Positions 21,494-31,097 of a stretch of DNA of 64,000 nt are shown piece by piece (positions within the stretch are counted from its first letter, which is position 1; each line of letters begins with the position of its first letter). The DNA is taken from contig NC_003070.9 of the NCBI RefSeq assembly GCF_000001735.4, positions 29,621,971 through 29,685,970 of the forward strand. Reading direction: 5' to 3'. The notes beneath the pieces were generated by a model, which saw nothing but the letters and a program-made list of their open reading frames with translations, did no database searches and had not been told where the DNA came from. The stretch comes from Arabidopsis thaliana. Its lineage: Eukaryota > Streptophyta > Magnoliopsida > Brassicales > Brassicaceae. The translations under genes were made by a program, and so were the position numbers.

Positions 21494-22121
21494 GGAGGAG
21501 CCAAGGAAGTCTTTGTTTTTTTGTTGGTTTTATAATATTTTAAAGAGTATTTTGAACGACTTTTTGGTCTTTGTTTCGCTATAATCTATTACTTTTGCTG
21601 GTTTTGTTTGATTTTTTTTTTTTTTTTTAAAGGATATGTTTCGAATATTTTAGAAAGAGCTTATCTTAATCTCAATGCTAAACCGTGCACGATTAGCAAA
21701 ACCAGTCAACCGTTACAGTTTGCTATTAATTTCCCTAGTAATTTTTTCTTCTTAGATTTATATTTTACAAAAAAATTAATGTTGTTTCAGTAAGAACTTC
21801 TATAATACTTTACCGATTGAATCCGGTGTGAAATTCAAAAAAGAAAAAATAGTATCATCAAAAGTATGATATGTTTCTCTTACAAAGCGAGTTGTTGGTT
21901 GATAACTATACTTTCTTACACTGCATCAGCATTAGTTAAATTGAAATTACTAGAGTTGCGTATTGAATCGAACGAAATAATAAATCACTCGTTTGAATGA
22001 GGACCCACCGACCAACAACTTTTAATTACGAGCCACCTGGAAGATGCTCATAGTCGATTCTCTCGTCTCGTTGGATTTGTCTTTAATATTTATTGACTCA
22101 CGTCGCATTCGCATAGATTAT

Positions 22122-22167
22122 AGATAGAATTTGATATATGATTCAGATAGAATTTGATATATGATTC
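22122..22167. repeat. 23-bp direct tandem repeat, two copies
   Basis: 22122-22144 and 22145-22167 are perfect copies (core AGATAGAATTTGATATATGA). Confidence 0.75.
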
Positions 22168-22742
22168 AAATACATGCAACTTTATCTATCCTTATAGTTA
22201 ATTGTCTTTCTGATATTAATCTGAACTATTCTGACCACTTGTTAATAAAGAAATTTGAAGGTGTTTTACAAAAATAAACGGACCATGGATAAATAATTAT
22301 CTAATGTAAATGATCTAGATCGGATCTTTGGTGTGGTCATGTGTCCCAACTCCCAATACCCGGCGGCTTGCCAGGTGTGTGTGGGCACAGGTCTTATTCG
22401 ACGGCTAGCTATTTTTGTTTTAAATTACTTTTGGCAACATTTTATTATTCTTTTCCGAGTCCATGTGCCAACTTGTATTTAGCATCTTTTTTTTTGTCCT
22501 CAAATCTTCTTATTACACAAGAAAGAAAATATAACTAGTTCCAAGTTACTACATGTCCTGTAGAATGTATTCAATCATACTTAGCTAAATTGTACACACT
22601 CCTACTAAGTTTGTTTTCCACGTACATATATATATAATTACATGCTGTCTAGAAAGAGATACGATGTCTTTGGCAAGAGTTTTGATAGAAGTTTTGCAGT
22701 TAGCCCTGTGTTTTTCTTGACTGGTGACAATCATACAAATTA

Positions 22743-22848
22743 AGCTTTGCCATCTCCAACAAACGTTACCTCATAATAACCCAAGTTTCTGGCTTGTTGA
22801 ACTTCCATTAGTAAAGCTACTGGTTTTGCTTGAAGTGGGTTCTATTGA
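22743..22848 (-). pseudogene. RNase H-like domain relic
   Basis: On the minus strand the DNA reads PLQAKPVALLMEVQQARNLG followed by YYEVTFVGDGKA and a stop. This pattern (alanine-rich helix, QARNLG, then V-F-D) matches the RNase H-like domain found at the C-terminus of plant LINE-derived and 'RNase H-like superfamily' proteins. A stop lies just upstream, so it is a dead fragment. Confidence 0.45.
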
Positions 22849-22980
22849 AGAACTACCTTTAATAATTTGATGGCCTTGTTTGTTATGCATTTATCATCAG
22901 ATTTTAGCTTTCATATCTGGTGATTCCCGTGAGGCATCAACAAAACAACAATAAGTTTGACTTCTTAATTAGCCTTTTTA

Positions 22981-23115
22981 GAGCGGCATCATTTGGGAAC
23001 CAAATCACCTCAAAATGCATTGTCTCGAGACGAGGTAGAAAAATTAACTCATAGCTATGCATATGTATATACTTCAGCTCCAATTAATATGCAATGTTTC
23101 ACAAATACAAATGCT
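22981..23115 (-). pseudogene. F-box LRR relic, homologous to the intact copy at 18.3-18.5 kb
   Basis: Nucleotide similarity to the LRR part of the F-box gene is direct: TGCATTGTCTCGAGACGAGG here versus TGCATAGTCTCAAGACGAGG at 18354-18373, and CAATGTTTCACAAATA versus CAATGTTTCACACATA. On the minus strand the fragment still reads as short pieces of the CETL...SLPRLETMH...WF region, with stops and frameshifts. It shows that the F-box gene was part of the duplicated segment and decayed in this copy. Confidence 0.65.
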
Positions 23116-23643
23116 TATGGGCAGCTCAATATAGTACAACAATTTGTCACCCCAAAGTCCCAAACCGTCATACTAAATGTTCAGTTAATATTTCTATCGT
23201 TTATTTTTCGTTCTTTATACATTATATTAGAACCGACTCTTTGGTTCCAAATGCTAAATTTTTACCTCTAAAAATTTCTATTCATAAACAATGTTTCTCT
23301 GGTTTTGGCTTTTATGCCATCGATTTAATTAGACCAAATCAGCTCACAAAATGAAGAAAAATGAAGATTAGTGTTAAGTACTGTGTACCTTTTGTTCAAT
23401 AATTAATTATTATGTTTGGGTAAAAAAAATCGATAATATATGCAGTAGAAAGCATTTGCTTGATATGTATAAACTATAAATAACACCTGGCATCTTTCAA
23501 GTTGACTTTTAAAAATCAAAGCTAACAACGAAAACGATGTAAAGTTATTAGTCTGCATGATTTAAGACATTATGTACATGTATAATAAATATATAAGAGC
23601 GTTGACTGGTCAAAAAAAAACGAGACAGATGACCATCTCTGTT

Positions 23644-23685
23644 AAGGTGACGCGGCGTCGAAGCGCCGTAGCACGCATCTTATTC
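23644..23685. other. Conserved GC-rich 42-bp element, copy 2
   Basis: Counterpart of 19279-19320. It contains CGGCGTCGAAGCGCCG, a perfect 5-bp inverted repeat with a 6-nt loop. In copy 1 the second half of that stem is altered. Confidence 0.6.
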
Positions 23686-24197
23686 GTATCATATTTATAC
23701 CGCTTCTTTAATAATCCAAATTAAAAGTTTGAATCTTTCAATGGCTTGTCATGAGAAGCAAAGTGTTGTGTGCACGTTCTACTGCATTGCATCAGTGTCT
23801 AATAAAAATATAAAACATTTTTTCACAACGGAAAGTTAAGGTTTTTCTTGAAACATTACCTTCAAAATATGGTCTCAAGCTAAAAAAAAAAGAAAAACAG
23901 AAAACATGAAAGCTTAAACTCATTCATGATTCAATTTCTCAATTCAATCCTTAAGTATATCATATTTTGTGATGATACTAAATTAATGAATAATTTTATT
24001 TTTTTTGGTAAAATAATGAGAATAATTGAATTTAGCTGATGCGTTTCACTTCAATTTATTACGGTGTAGCTTGAGAATCAACATGCAATCATAAAACAAG
24101 ATAAACCAATAGCAACACTTTTTCAGAAAAGAGAAAACAAAGGACAACGTAGCCTTATTATTCGTCAAAACGACACACAAAAACCTTTGTTTACGCT

Positions 24198-25529
24198 TCA
24201 AATGGCAAGAGCTGACTTCTTGCTAGCATTCGGAGCCTTGACATAAGCAACTAGGGAAGTATCTCCGGTTTTAGTCAATGTCTTGAGCTCATAACCCAAC
24301 CAACACCTCGAACTCTTCCTATTGTAGAAAAACCCTAAACACTTACAATCTCTCGTACATTTGTCCCCACACGCACTCTCCGTTGTCGTTGATCCACCGT
24401 TATACTTCGTCATAAAACTATCAGCTCCTTCGATCTTGAAATAGTGAAATGTCTTGGGATCGCAACTAGCGAGACTCGGAATCTTGCAAGTCTCATCCCA
24501 ACCAAGAAGCCCTATGTCGCTAGGACAAGCGTTACACTGACCTTTCTTACACAAACCAAACCCCAAACAATGCTCAGGGATCCTACACTCATCGTTACCG
24601 TCAGTGTTGTCGTTAGTAAACGCCGTGTACGTTACGTCCCAAGCCGTGGAAGTCGCCAACGTACTGTAACTCCAAACTCTGATGTTTCCGTCTGACTCTA
24701 ACCGAAGAAAACTCAACGTCGCATTGTGTTTAGGCCGCGAGAGGAACGTCGAGACGTTGAATTGAGAACCAGAGTCGACACCTTCCATGTGTAGACCCCA
24801 CGTGGTGTCGGCATCCTCCACAGCTTGGAACGTCATAGACTGTAACTGAGCTATCTTGGTGAAGAATTCGTATTCGTAGTAACCGATTGGTTTTGGAGTT
24901 TTGTTTGTCGTGTAGTACAAGACTAGCTTCTTGGCTTCCATCACGAGACTGTACGGTCCGTTTGCGTTGACCGATGGAGAAAGTCTGCTTACGAGCTTGT
25001 TTTGACCGTTGAGTTTCAAAGACTGTCCAACGAGAAGCGTGTCGGTCGGAGAGTCAAAGCTTTGCCATACGAATTTTCCATTTGAATCATATATTACCAT
25101 ATTGCCATTCTCCAAAATTTTGATCCCCACGACGCCTTTGTTAGCCGTGTTCGTTTGCCAGACCACGCGGCCATCGGCTTCAGCAAGTACAAGGTTTCCA
25201 TCTTCGCCGAAAGTCAACGTGGCGTTTTCTTTGACTGGTGAGCCTCTGTTTGCTTCCCAGACCCATCTTAGAGTGGATTCTTGGGCTCTGTTTCCGATTC
25301 TAAGAGCGAGAGTGTATGCGTTTTGGGTTGTGTTGTAGAAACAGAGACGGAAGTTGTCGCTGAAGGGGACGAAGCCACGTACGTCGGGGTTGTATTCGAT
25401 GGGACTGTAATCGGTGTAGCCTCCTTCGTTGACCACTCGAAATTGGTCGTCGACGGGAACTTTGGCTTGTGCTCCGACCAAGAATATGGAGAGAGTGAAG
25501 AACAGAGCTAATGTGGTTGAGAATTCCAT
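24198..25529 (-). CDS. GNA-related and apple-domain lectin, GAL1 paralogue
   Basis: Intronless 443-aa secreted lectin (At1g78860-type), over 90% identical to GAL1, with the same signal peptide/B_lectin/apple layout: TFGEDGNLVLAEADGRVVWQ, NGNMVIYDSNGKFVWQSF, CTRDCKCLGFFYNRKSSRCW. The C-terminus is extended by two residues (KKSALAI versus KKSTL). Substitutions are scattered and mostly conservative, and there is no frameshift, so both copies appear to be under constraint. The domain content suggests cell-wall or vacuolar glycan binding. Confidence 0.93.
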   Translation of the reverse strand: MEFSTTLALFFTLSIFLVGAQAKVPVDDQFRVVNEGGYTDYSPIEYNPDVRGFVPFSDNFRLCFYNTTQNAYTLALRIGNRAQESTLRWVWEANRGSPVKENATLTFGEDGNLVLAEADGRVVWQTNTANKGVVGIKILENGNMVIYDSNGKFVWQSFDSPTDTLLVGQSLKLNGQNKLVSRLSPSVNANGPYSLVMEAKKLVLYYTTNKTPKPIGYYEYEFFTKIAQLQSMTFQAVEDADTTWGLHMEGVDSGSQFNVSTFLSRPKHNATLSFLRLESDGNIRVWSYSTLATSTAWDVTYTAFTNDNTDGNDECRIPEHCLGFGLCKKGQCNACPSDIGLLGWDETCKIPSLASCDPKTFHYFKIEGADSFMTKYNGGSTTTESACGDKCTRDCKCLGFFYNRKSSRCWLGYELKTLTKTGDTSLVAYVKAPNASKKSALAI

Positions 25530-25588
25530 TTTTTGTTATGTGTTTTTTTGATGAATGTTGGTGTGTTTTAGTATACTGAGTGAGCTTC

Positions 25589-25596
25589 TTTTTATA
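25589..25596 (-). promoter_or_regulatory. TATA box of the GAL1 paralogue
   Basis: TATAAAAA on the minus strand about 60 nt upstream of ATG 25529; same spacing as GAL1 but a different flank. Confidence 0.5.
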
Positions 25597-25763
25597 GGAT
25601 GCAATGATATGCTTTTGAAACCTCGTCACTTTAGCAGGTGTATATTAATTTATCAATGCTATTCGGTGTAAAGTGAAGTGAAACAAACTTGTATAATAAT
25701 TTGAAACAACTTGTATGATAATCTATCGATTCTTAACAGGTATAAAGTGATAATTTTCATTTT

Positions 25764-25846
25764 AGTCAATATTAATTATACTTGTTTTGTACAAAGTAAC
25801 ATGTTTCTTGTATAAAGCGAGTCAATATTAATTATACTTGTTTTGT
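25764..25846. repeat. Direct repeat of 27 bp with 29-bp spacer
   Basis: 25764-25790 and 25820-25846 share AGTCAATATTAATTATACTT and continue GTTTTGT, with one difference at the left edge. It looks like a small local duplication in the distal promoter of the lectin gene. 25850-26520 shows nothing else. Confidence 0.65.
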
Positions 25847-26530
25847 CAGTTTTCAACTATAGTTTTTTATTTATTTCTGTAGCACCACAGCAACATTAGT
25901 TGGAATTGGAATTTTGAAAGGGTACGTGAGCACTTTGATATAATGTGGACCAATTTTTAATTACGAGCCACCGGAATTATGCTATTGGTCGTCCCGTTGG
26001 ATTTTTGTTTTAATTGTTTATTCGACGCATGTGATGTGAGCATAGAGATAGCCTATTTGATATAATATTTTAAGTACATTATTTCATATACCGTTTCATT
26101 GATTTTTTTGAAATTACTCTGAACCAATCTGTTTGCCTTATATCAATCCATTTTCGGAAAATCGCCACTCCTTCCAAACTGAGGACCATACAACGTTATA
26201 CCAACGGATCCGATAAGCTGCGTTATCTACACTTGGTTATTTTAAAATTAATTAACGTTTTAATGAGTTTGCGAAATATGGATGCGAAACAGATCCTCAT
26301 TTTCATTTTCTTCAGTTGCTATGTTCCAATTTTTAGTTTTCTGAGTTTGATCACCAATTTTTTTGAGAAGTTGTTAAAGTATTTGTTTCCTTTTATGATT
26401 AATCTCAATCCACCTTTTTTTTGTCTTTGATATATTAGATCACTGTTAAAGGTGTGCGACCTGCAACAGAGTGGTCTTTTCCCGATCAAGTTAACATTTA
26501 ATAACAACGTACAAAATGTATGACATAAAA

Positions 26531-27370
26531 AAGTGTTTTGACTAACGACTAACAGCGATACGACTAACAGTGGTTCAACTTGTGCTTGGCTTCGACTAAC
26601 AGACGCTTCGACGAAATGTGAAGTAAAAACAATAATTGTTCAAGTAATATTCATACTTCGCCTAAAACGGTTTTTATATAAGCTTTTTTTAAATAAAGTG
26701 TGATTTTTGCACTTGCCTTTAAATGCGGAATTGCGGAAGTGTTTTCAAGTGTTACGAATAACTATGTTTTGACTAAAATGTTAGGAGTAATTTGCCTGAC
26801 TAGTTTAGGAGTACGTGTTCGTGATTTAATATTGTGTTCAACAGTATAACTAATGTACTTCACTAAGTATGCTTTGTTTAGAAGTATGCTTGGAAATATA
26901 TGTTTCGACTTTTAAGTAAATTGATCTAGTGTTTTACGTGTGTTCGGATTTAGATATAAGTTTTTTGAGTAAGTGCTTCGACTAAATTTTGGCTAAAGGG
27001 ATTTTGTTGAATTAATTAAGTGTTAATGTAATTTTAAAGACGTAAGAAAATACACATTTATTAGTCGTGTGTGTATCTTGTTAAATGTGTTTTTTTTTGG
27101 TTGAATGGTTCAGTGCTACGACTTTGACTATTTTTTGTTGAAAATAATTTGGTGTTTACTAAGTATGTTTCAACTATTTTAATTTTTTAGTTGTGAGTTT
27201 TAATTAAAAGTTCCGCATCATATCTTTTTTTAAGAAAATATTTTTTAGTTACTGAGTGTTTTACTACTAAATGATATAGTGTTTATGAGTGTGTTATTAA
27301 AGTAGAATTAAAAAGTTTACACTAGAAAGTGTTTCGAGTGATGAGTATTTCGACTAAAAAGTGCTTCAAT
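26531..27370 (+). repeat. Field of degenerate TTCGACTAA-like repeats
   Basis: Over about 840 bp the phrase (A)GTG(C/T)TTCGACTAA or close variants recurs at irregular spacing: near 26531-26555, 26590-26615, 26765-26780, 26900-26912, 26965-26980, 27112-27130, 27330-27370. The region is AT-rich and without long ORFs. It looks like a worn minisatellite or a decayed element with internal repeats. Confidence 0.4.
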
Positions 27371-27414
27371 TATTATTGATAGTAGTTGATTTTTGGAAAG
27401 GATTGAAAACTAAC

Positions 27415-27924
27415 CTGGCGGAAATTGCAATTCATGTTTATGCTTTAGCTCTCTAAGTAGTGGATATTGTTGTTCGCTTGTTGAAGCTTTGTCCTCCTCA
27501 TCAGAATTAATGATCCCTCGCAAAAAATATTATATCTTGATTAAAAACATTATTAGGACTATTATCAAATAAATAATAACGAAAATAAAAGATTCATGGT
27601 TTAAATTAAGGCATTGCACCGTATTCATTTGTCAACATATAAGTTTTAAACGAAGTATCAACAATACGAATAACATAGAAATCAAAATCCAACATGGGTC
27701 AAAACAAAGTACTAAGAGCCAAGAAGAGTAATTCCGACTAAAAACACCCAAACAATACAACAAGAAAGAAACTGGAAATTAAAGTACATAGAGACAGAAA
27801 GGTAATGTACAAAGGTTTTACATAGACACAGTTTTCGCTTTTCACCGTAAAGTAAAGTACAAAGTAACTCACCGATGATTGGCTGAGTTTTGCCGCCGAA
27901 GATGAAGAGAGAATCAGACAACAA
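27415..27924 (-). ncRNA. Candidate small spliced transcript lacking an ATG
   Basis: Minus strand: an upstream exon ends at 27873 with a strong donor (ATCG|GTGAGT), and a downstream exon 27516-27415 has an acceptor after TTTTTTGCGAG and a donor-like end CCAG|GTTAGT. The frame is open through both and joins in phase (LFIFGGKTQPIIG then IINSDEEDKASTSEQQYPLL). A palindromic TATA-like CTATATATAG lies at 28012-28021. No in-frame ATG exists in the upstream exon; the frame closes upstream at about 27970. It may be a non-coding transcript, a pseudogene, or part of a gene whose other exons I cannot place. Confidence 0.3.
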
Positions 27925-28011
27925 GAGACAAAAAGAGAATAGGTTTCTATCTACATGTCTTGGTTTGGATTAGATAATTTAGGAGTAACGAGGACTGTGT
28001 TGTGTGTATTA

Positions 28012-28021
28012 CTATATATAG
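28012..28021. promoter_or_regulatory. Palindromic TATA-like element
   Basis: CTATATATAG reads the same on both strands. It lies about 100 nt upstream of the candidate minus-strand transcript and about 600 nt upstream of UBC35, so only the minus direction has a suitable spacing. Confidence 0.3.
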
Positions 28022-28574
28022 ACAAGTTTTCTTTACCGTTGGGTAAAATCACTAACGGATAGTTTTCGAATTCTCAGCTTTTGACGTCATAGTTACCGTT
28101 CTGACATCCTCAACGGCTAACTCACAGTGAACCTACTACCTAGTTCGCTACTTTAAAGTCGTATTATTCTTGATGGGCTTTCGAGATCGGCCCAACCCAA
28201 TGAAATGTTTAAAGTTTTACAAGTCCAATATAAAATGACAAGCTTAATGGATAAACTGGATTTGGTTAAGGTCCATTATAATAAATATGGGCCTCACATA
28301 TAAATGGCTTTGATGGACCAATAAGCCCGGAAATCTGAGAAAATCTATGTAATATTCGAAAACTGTTGGGAAAAATCAATAAATAAGTAGAACTTTAGGG
28401 AGGGTTAGCAATAAACAAAGGTTGCGGGAAAATACGTAAAATAAAAGCTAATATATTATTTGATTCGTCCAGAGTTGAATTTTAAAGATAGAGAAAGGAA
28501 ATCGAATTAAAATCTTCGTCAGATTCGAGAGACGACGACGACGAACTTGTTGTTCTCGATTATCATCAGCAGCT

Positions 28575-28586
28575 CCCTTCAAAAAC
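28575..28586 (+). promoter_or_regulatory. Telo-box in the UBC35 leader
   Basis: AAAAACCCTAAC just upstream of the start codon. AAACCCTAA telo-boxes are typical of the 5' regions of plant housekeeping genes. TGGGC/GGCCCA motifs occur at about 28175-28330. Confidence 0.5.
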
Positions 28587-28618
28587 CCTAACTCTCTGAG
28601 CTCGATCGACAAGTGATA

Positions 28619-30233
28619 ATGGCCAACAGTAATTTGCCGCGAAGAATCATCAAGGTTTGTTTTCCAATCTCGATTTGATTCCTTGGACAAACTCTACCGA
28701 TCTCTGTTTCTATCGGAGTCTCTTAACTTTTGTTTTCCTTGCGATCTGATAGGAAACTCAACGTCTGCTCAGTGAACCGGGTAAAAAACTCTTTAATTCG
28801 TCCTGCCTTGTTGAGTTATAGTGTTGATTTTGAGATGATAATATCAATTTTGATGGTTGAATTGTGGATCCGAGACGTGACCGTCCATGGAGTTTGGAAT
28901 TTGGTTGTAGAGTAAGATTTAAATCTGATTATAACTTCGATTGATTTGATTGGTGCAGCTCCCGGTATAAGTGCCTCTCCATCTGAGGATAATATGCGGT
29001 ATTTCAACGTTATGATTCTTGGTCCTACACAATCACCTTATGAAGGTAGTCAAATAGTCTTCTGATAATCCGAGTATTAGATTTTTTGCTTTGAGAGTAC
29101 AACATGTTTATGTCAAGCAATGATTGCTAATGCTCTTGTATCTTGTTTGTGACACTAGCTAGTGTTAAGTATAGTCCTGAATATACATACACAACTGTAC
29201 TTAGTTTTATTATTAACACATTCGATTTGTTCTGTTGCGTACCAGATGCTAAGTTTAAAACTTGTACCTTTTTTCTTTTTCTCCTTTGAATATGCTCTCT
29301 CTTAAAATTTTAACTTTTTACTGAGTGATAGATTCCATCTTATAGGAGGAGTTTTCAAGTTGGAGCTCTTTTTGCCTGAAGAATACCCTATGGCAGCTCC
29401 CAAGGTAAGTCATTTGACTATAAGTAGTGTCAGCTATAAGAATCTAGTTATTAAGCGAATATATTGGTTTGGTATTTATTTGTACACATACCAAATGGTC
29501 TCTGAGATCCATGATTCTGGTTGGATTATGAGTGACGTACATGTAATGTCATATTTCTTGTCATTGTTTCTCTTTTCATATGGATATAGTTCTTGAACGT
29601 TTGATTTTTTGTAAATGGTTTGTGTAGAGCATTTCTCTATTCTCTAATGACTCTATTAATGATTTAATCTGTTACAGGTTAGGTTTCTCACAAAGATATA
29701 CCATCCTAACATTGACAAGGTCTGTTCCAAATCCCTCCTCTTTTTCCTTTGTCATCCACACAACCAAAGACATGCTCCTAAACTTGTGTCTATTTGAGCA
29801 GCTTGGAAGAATCTGTCTTGATATTCTCAAGGACAAATGGAGCCCTGCACTACAAATACGAACAGTGCTCTTAAGGTATATGAGCTGATTACATAAGATT
29901 ATTTCCTGCTAAAAACTATTGGTTTCTTGGAGCTTGACTTCTGCTCCTATTTTATTAACGTGTGCAATCCTTATAAAGTATTCAAGCTCTTCTGAGTGCA
30001 CCAAACCCAGATGATCCGCTTTCTGAGAACATTGCTAAGCACTGGAAGAGTAATGAGGCAGAAGCTGTGGATACAGGTGATGTGATTTTAACACTGAATT
30101 TAAACTTGTTACAATATCTTTCTACTCTTTCTTTCTTTCTTTCTTTCTAAACGTTGTGTTAGTATCTCACATCCTTGTGAACTATATCTGTGCAGCTAAG
30201 GAATGGACCCGTCTTTATGCAAGCGGCGCATGA
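28619..30233 (+). CDS. UBC35: UBC35, Ubc13-type ubiquitin-conjugating enzyme E2
   Basis: E2 that, with a Uev/MMZ partner, builds Lys63-linked ubiquitin chains in DNA-damage tolerance, root and iron responses and immunity (UBC13A). Eight exons: 28619-28654, 28753-28780, 28959-29045, 29346-29404, 29678-29719, 29802-29875, 29979-30076, 30196-30233; 462 nt = 153 aa. Landmarks: [43 protein letters not shown], the catalytic Cys in [20 protein letters not shown], and C-terminal [12 protein letters not shown]. The UBC fold is complete and the length is that of the family. Intron 7 has a (TTTC)n microsatellite near 30127-30148. It is convergent with the next gene; 30234-31097 holds only 3' untranslated sequence as far as I can see. 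Confidence 0.96.
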
Positions 30234-31097
30234 TAAATTGGAGGGTGAAAACTGAAAAGATCTCTTTCATCCAAATAACATTACATTTGCTGAAATCTAT
30301 CTCAACATCAAAGTTATAAGAAAGCTTATATTTTGCTGGTTATTTCCCCCCGCCACTGCTCTGTAATCTCTCTTAATCACACTGTATCATTACTCCTAGG
30401 ATCAATACTCGTTCTTATATTTGAAGTTCGTCAAAGTCTTTTGAGTAAAAAATATCTATATTTCTCTAGTGTCTAAGCTCTGTAAATTCTAAGTTTCATC
30501 AAAATCCATAGGTTACTTACTGATCATTGTTGGAATTTACTTCTTTTACAAATTGGCAGTGATGTAGAGAGAGTTTGTAATTTATATACATTTCCCCGAT
30601 GAGGTGATTCTGTTGTATTTTTGGAAAGAGTTGATCTCAGGAAGAAACAATAAGGAGGAAATAATAAATACAATCCACATGCAACGGGAACATTCCAAAC
30701 TAAAAAGATAATCCCCATTACATTAGATCACAAATTAGGTCGAAAAAAGAATAACTAGCAGAGCTTTACAAATTACAAACCATAAGGCAAAGAAGAGTGC
30801 CCACAACACAAATTAAGTTGTAGAAAAGAAATCCACATCCATCATCATCATTATCATCCTAATGTAATAATAACTCGATATAAAAAATAAGAAATATTAA
30901 AAGAGAGAAGAAAAAGAAAACACTACCATAAACCACCAACCAAAGGAATCATCATCAGTAGAGAGCGAAAAGGCCACCAACCAAGAACACATTTCAGATT
31001 TCATGAAAAATATTAATGAAGCCGAAGTGGAGCAGTGAAATTTTCGTCTACCAACCGTGGAAGAAGAAGGAAAAGAAAGACTTCCACTACTACTGCA

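Larger units (their letters stand above)
21494..24197. other. 2.7-kb intergenic region with gene relics
   Basis: 21500-22640 is the GAL1 upstream region with AT-rich DNA and a small tandem repeat at 22122-22167. 22740-22850 and 22980-23115 hold decayed coding sequence (RNase H-like and F-box, listed separately). 23560-23690 contains the second 42-bp element. 23690-24197 is the 3' flank of the next lectin. No intact gene seen. Confidence 0.5.

Noticed and set aside
23644-23685. tRNA or snoRNA reading of the 42-bp element
   Set aside because: No A/B boxes, no C/D or H/ACA boxes, and no plant U6-type upstream element in the flanks.
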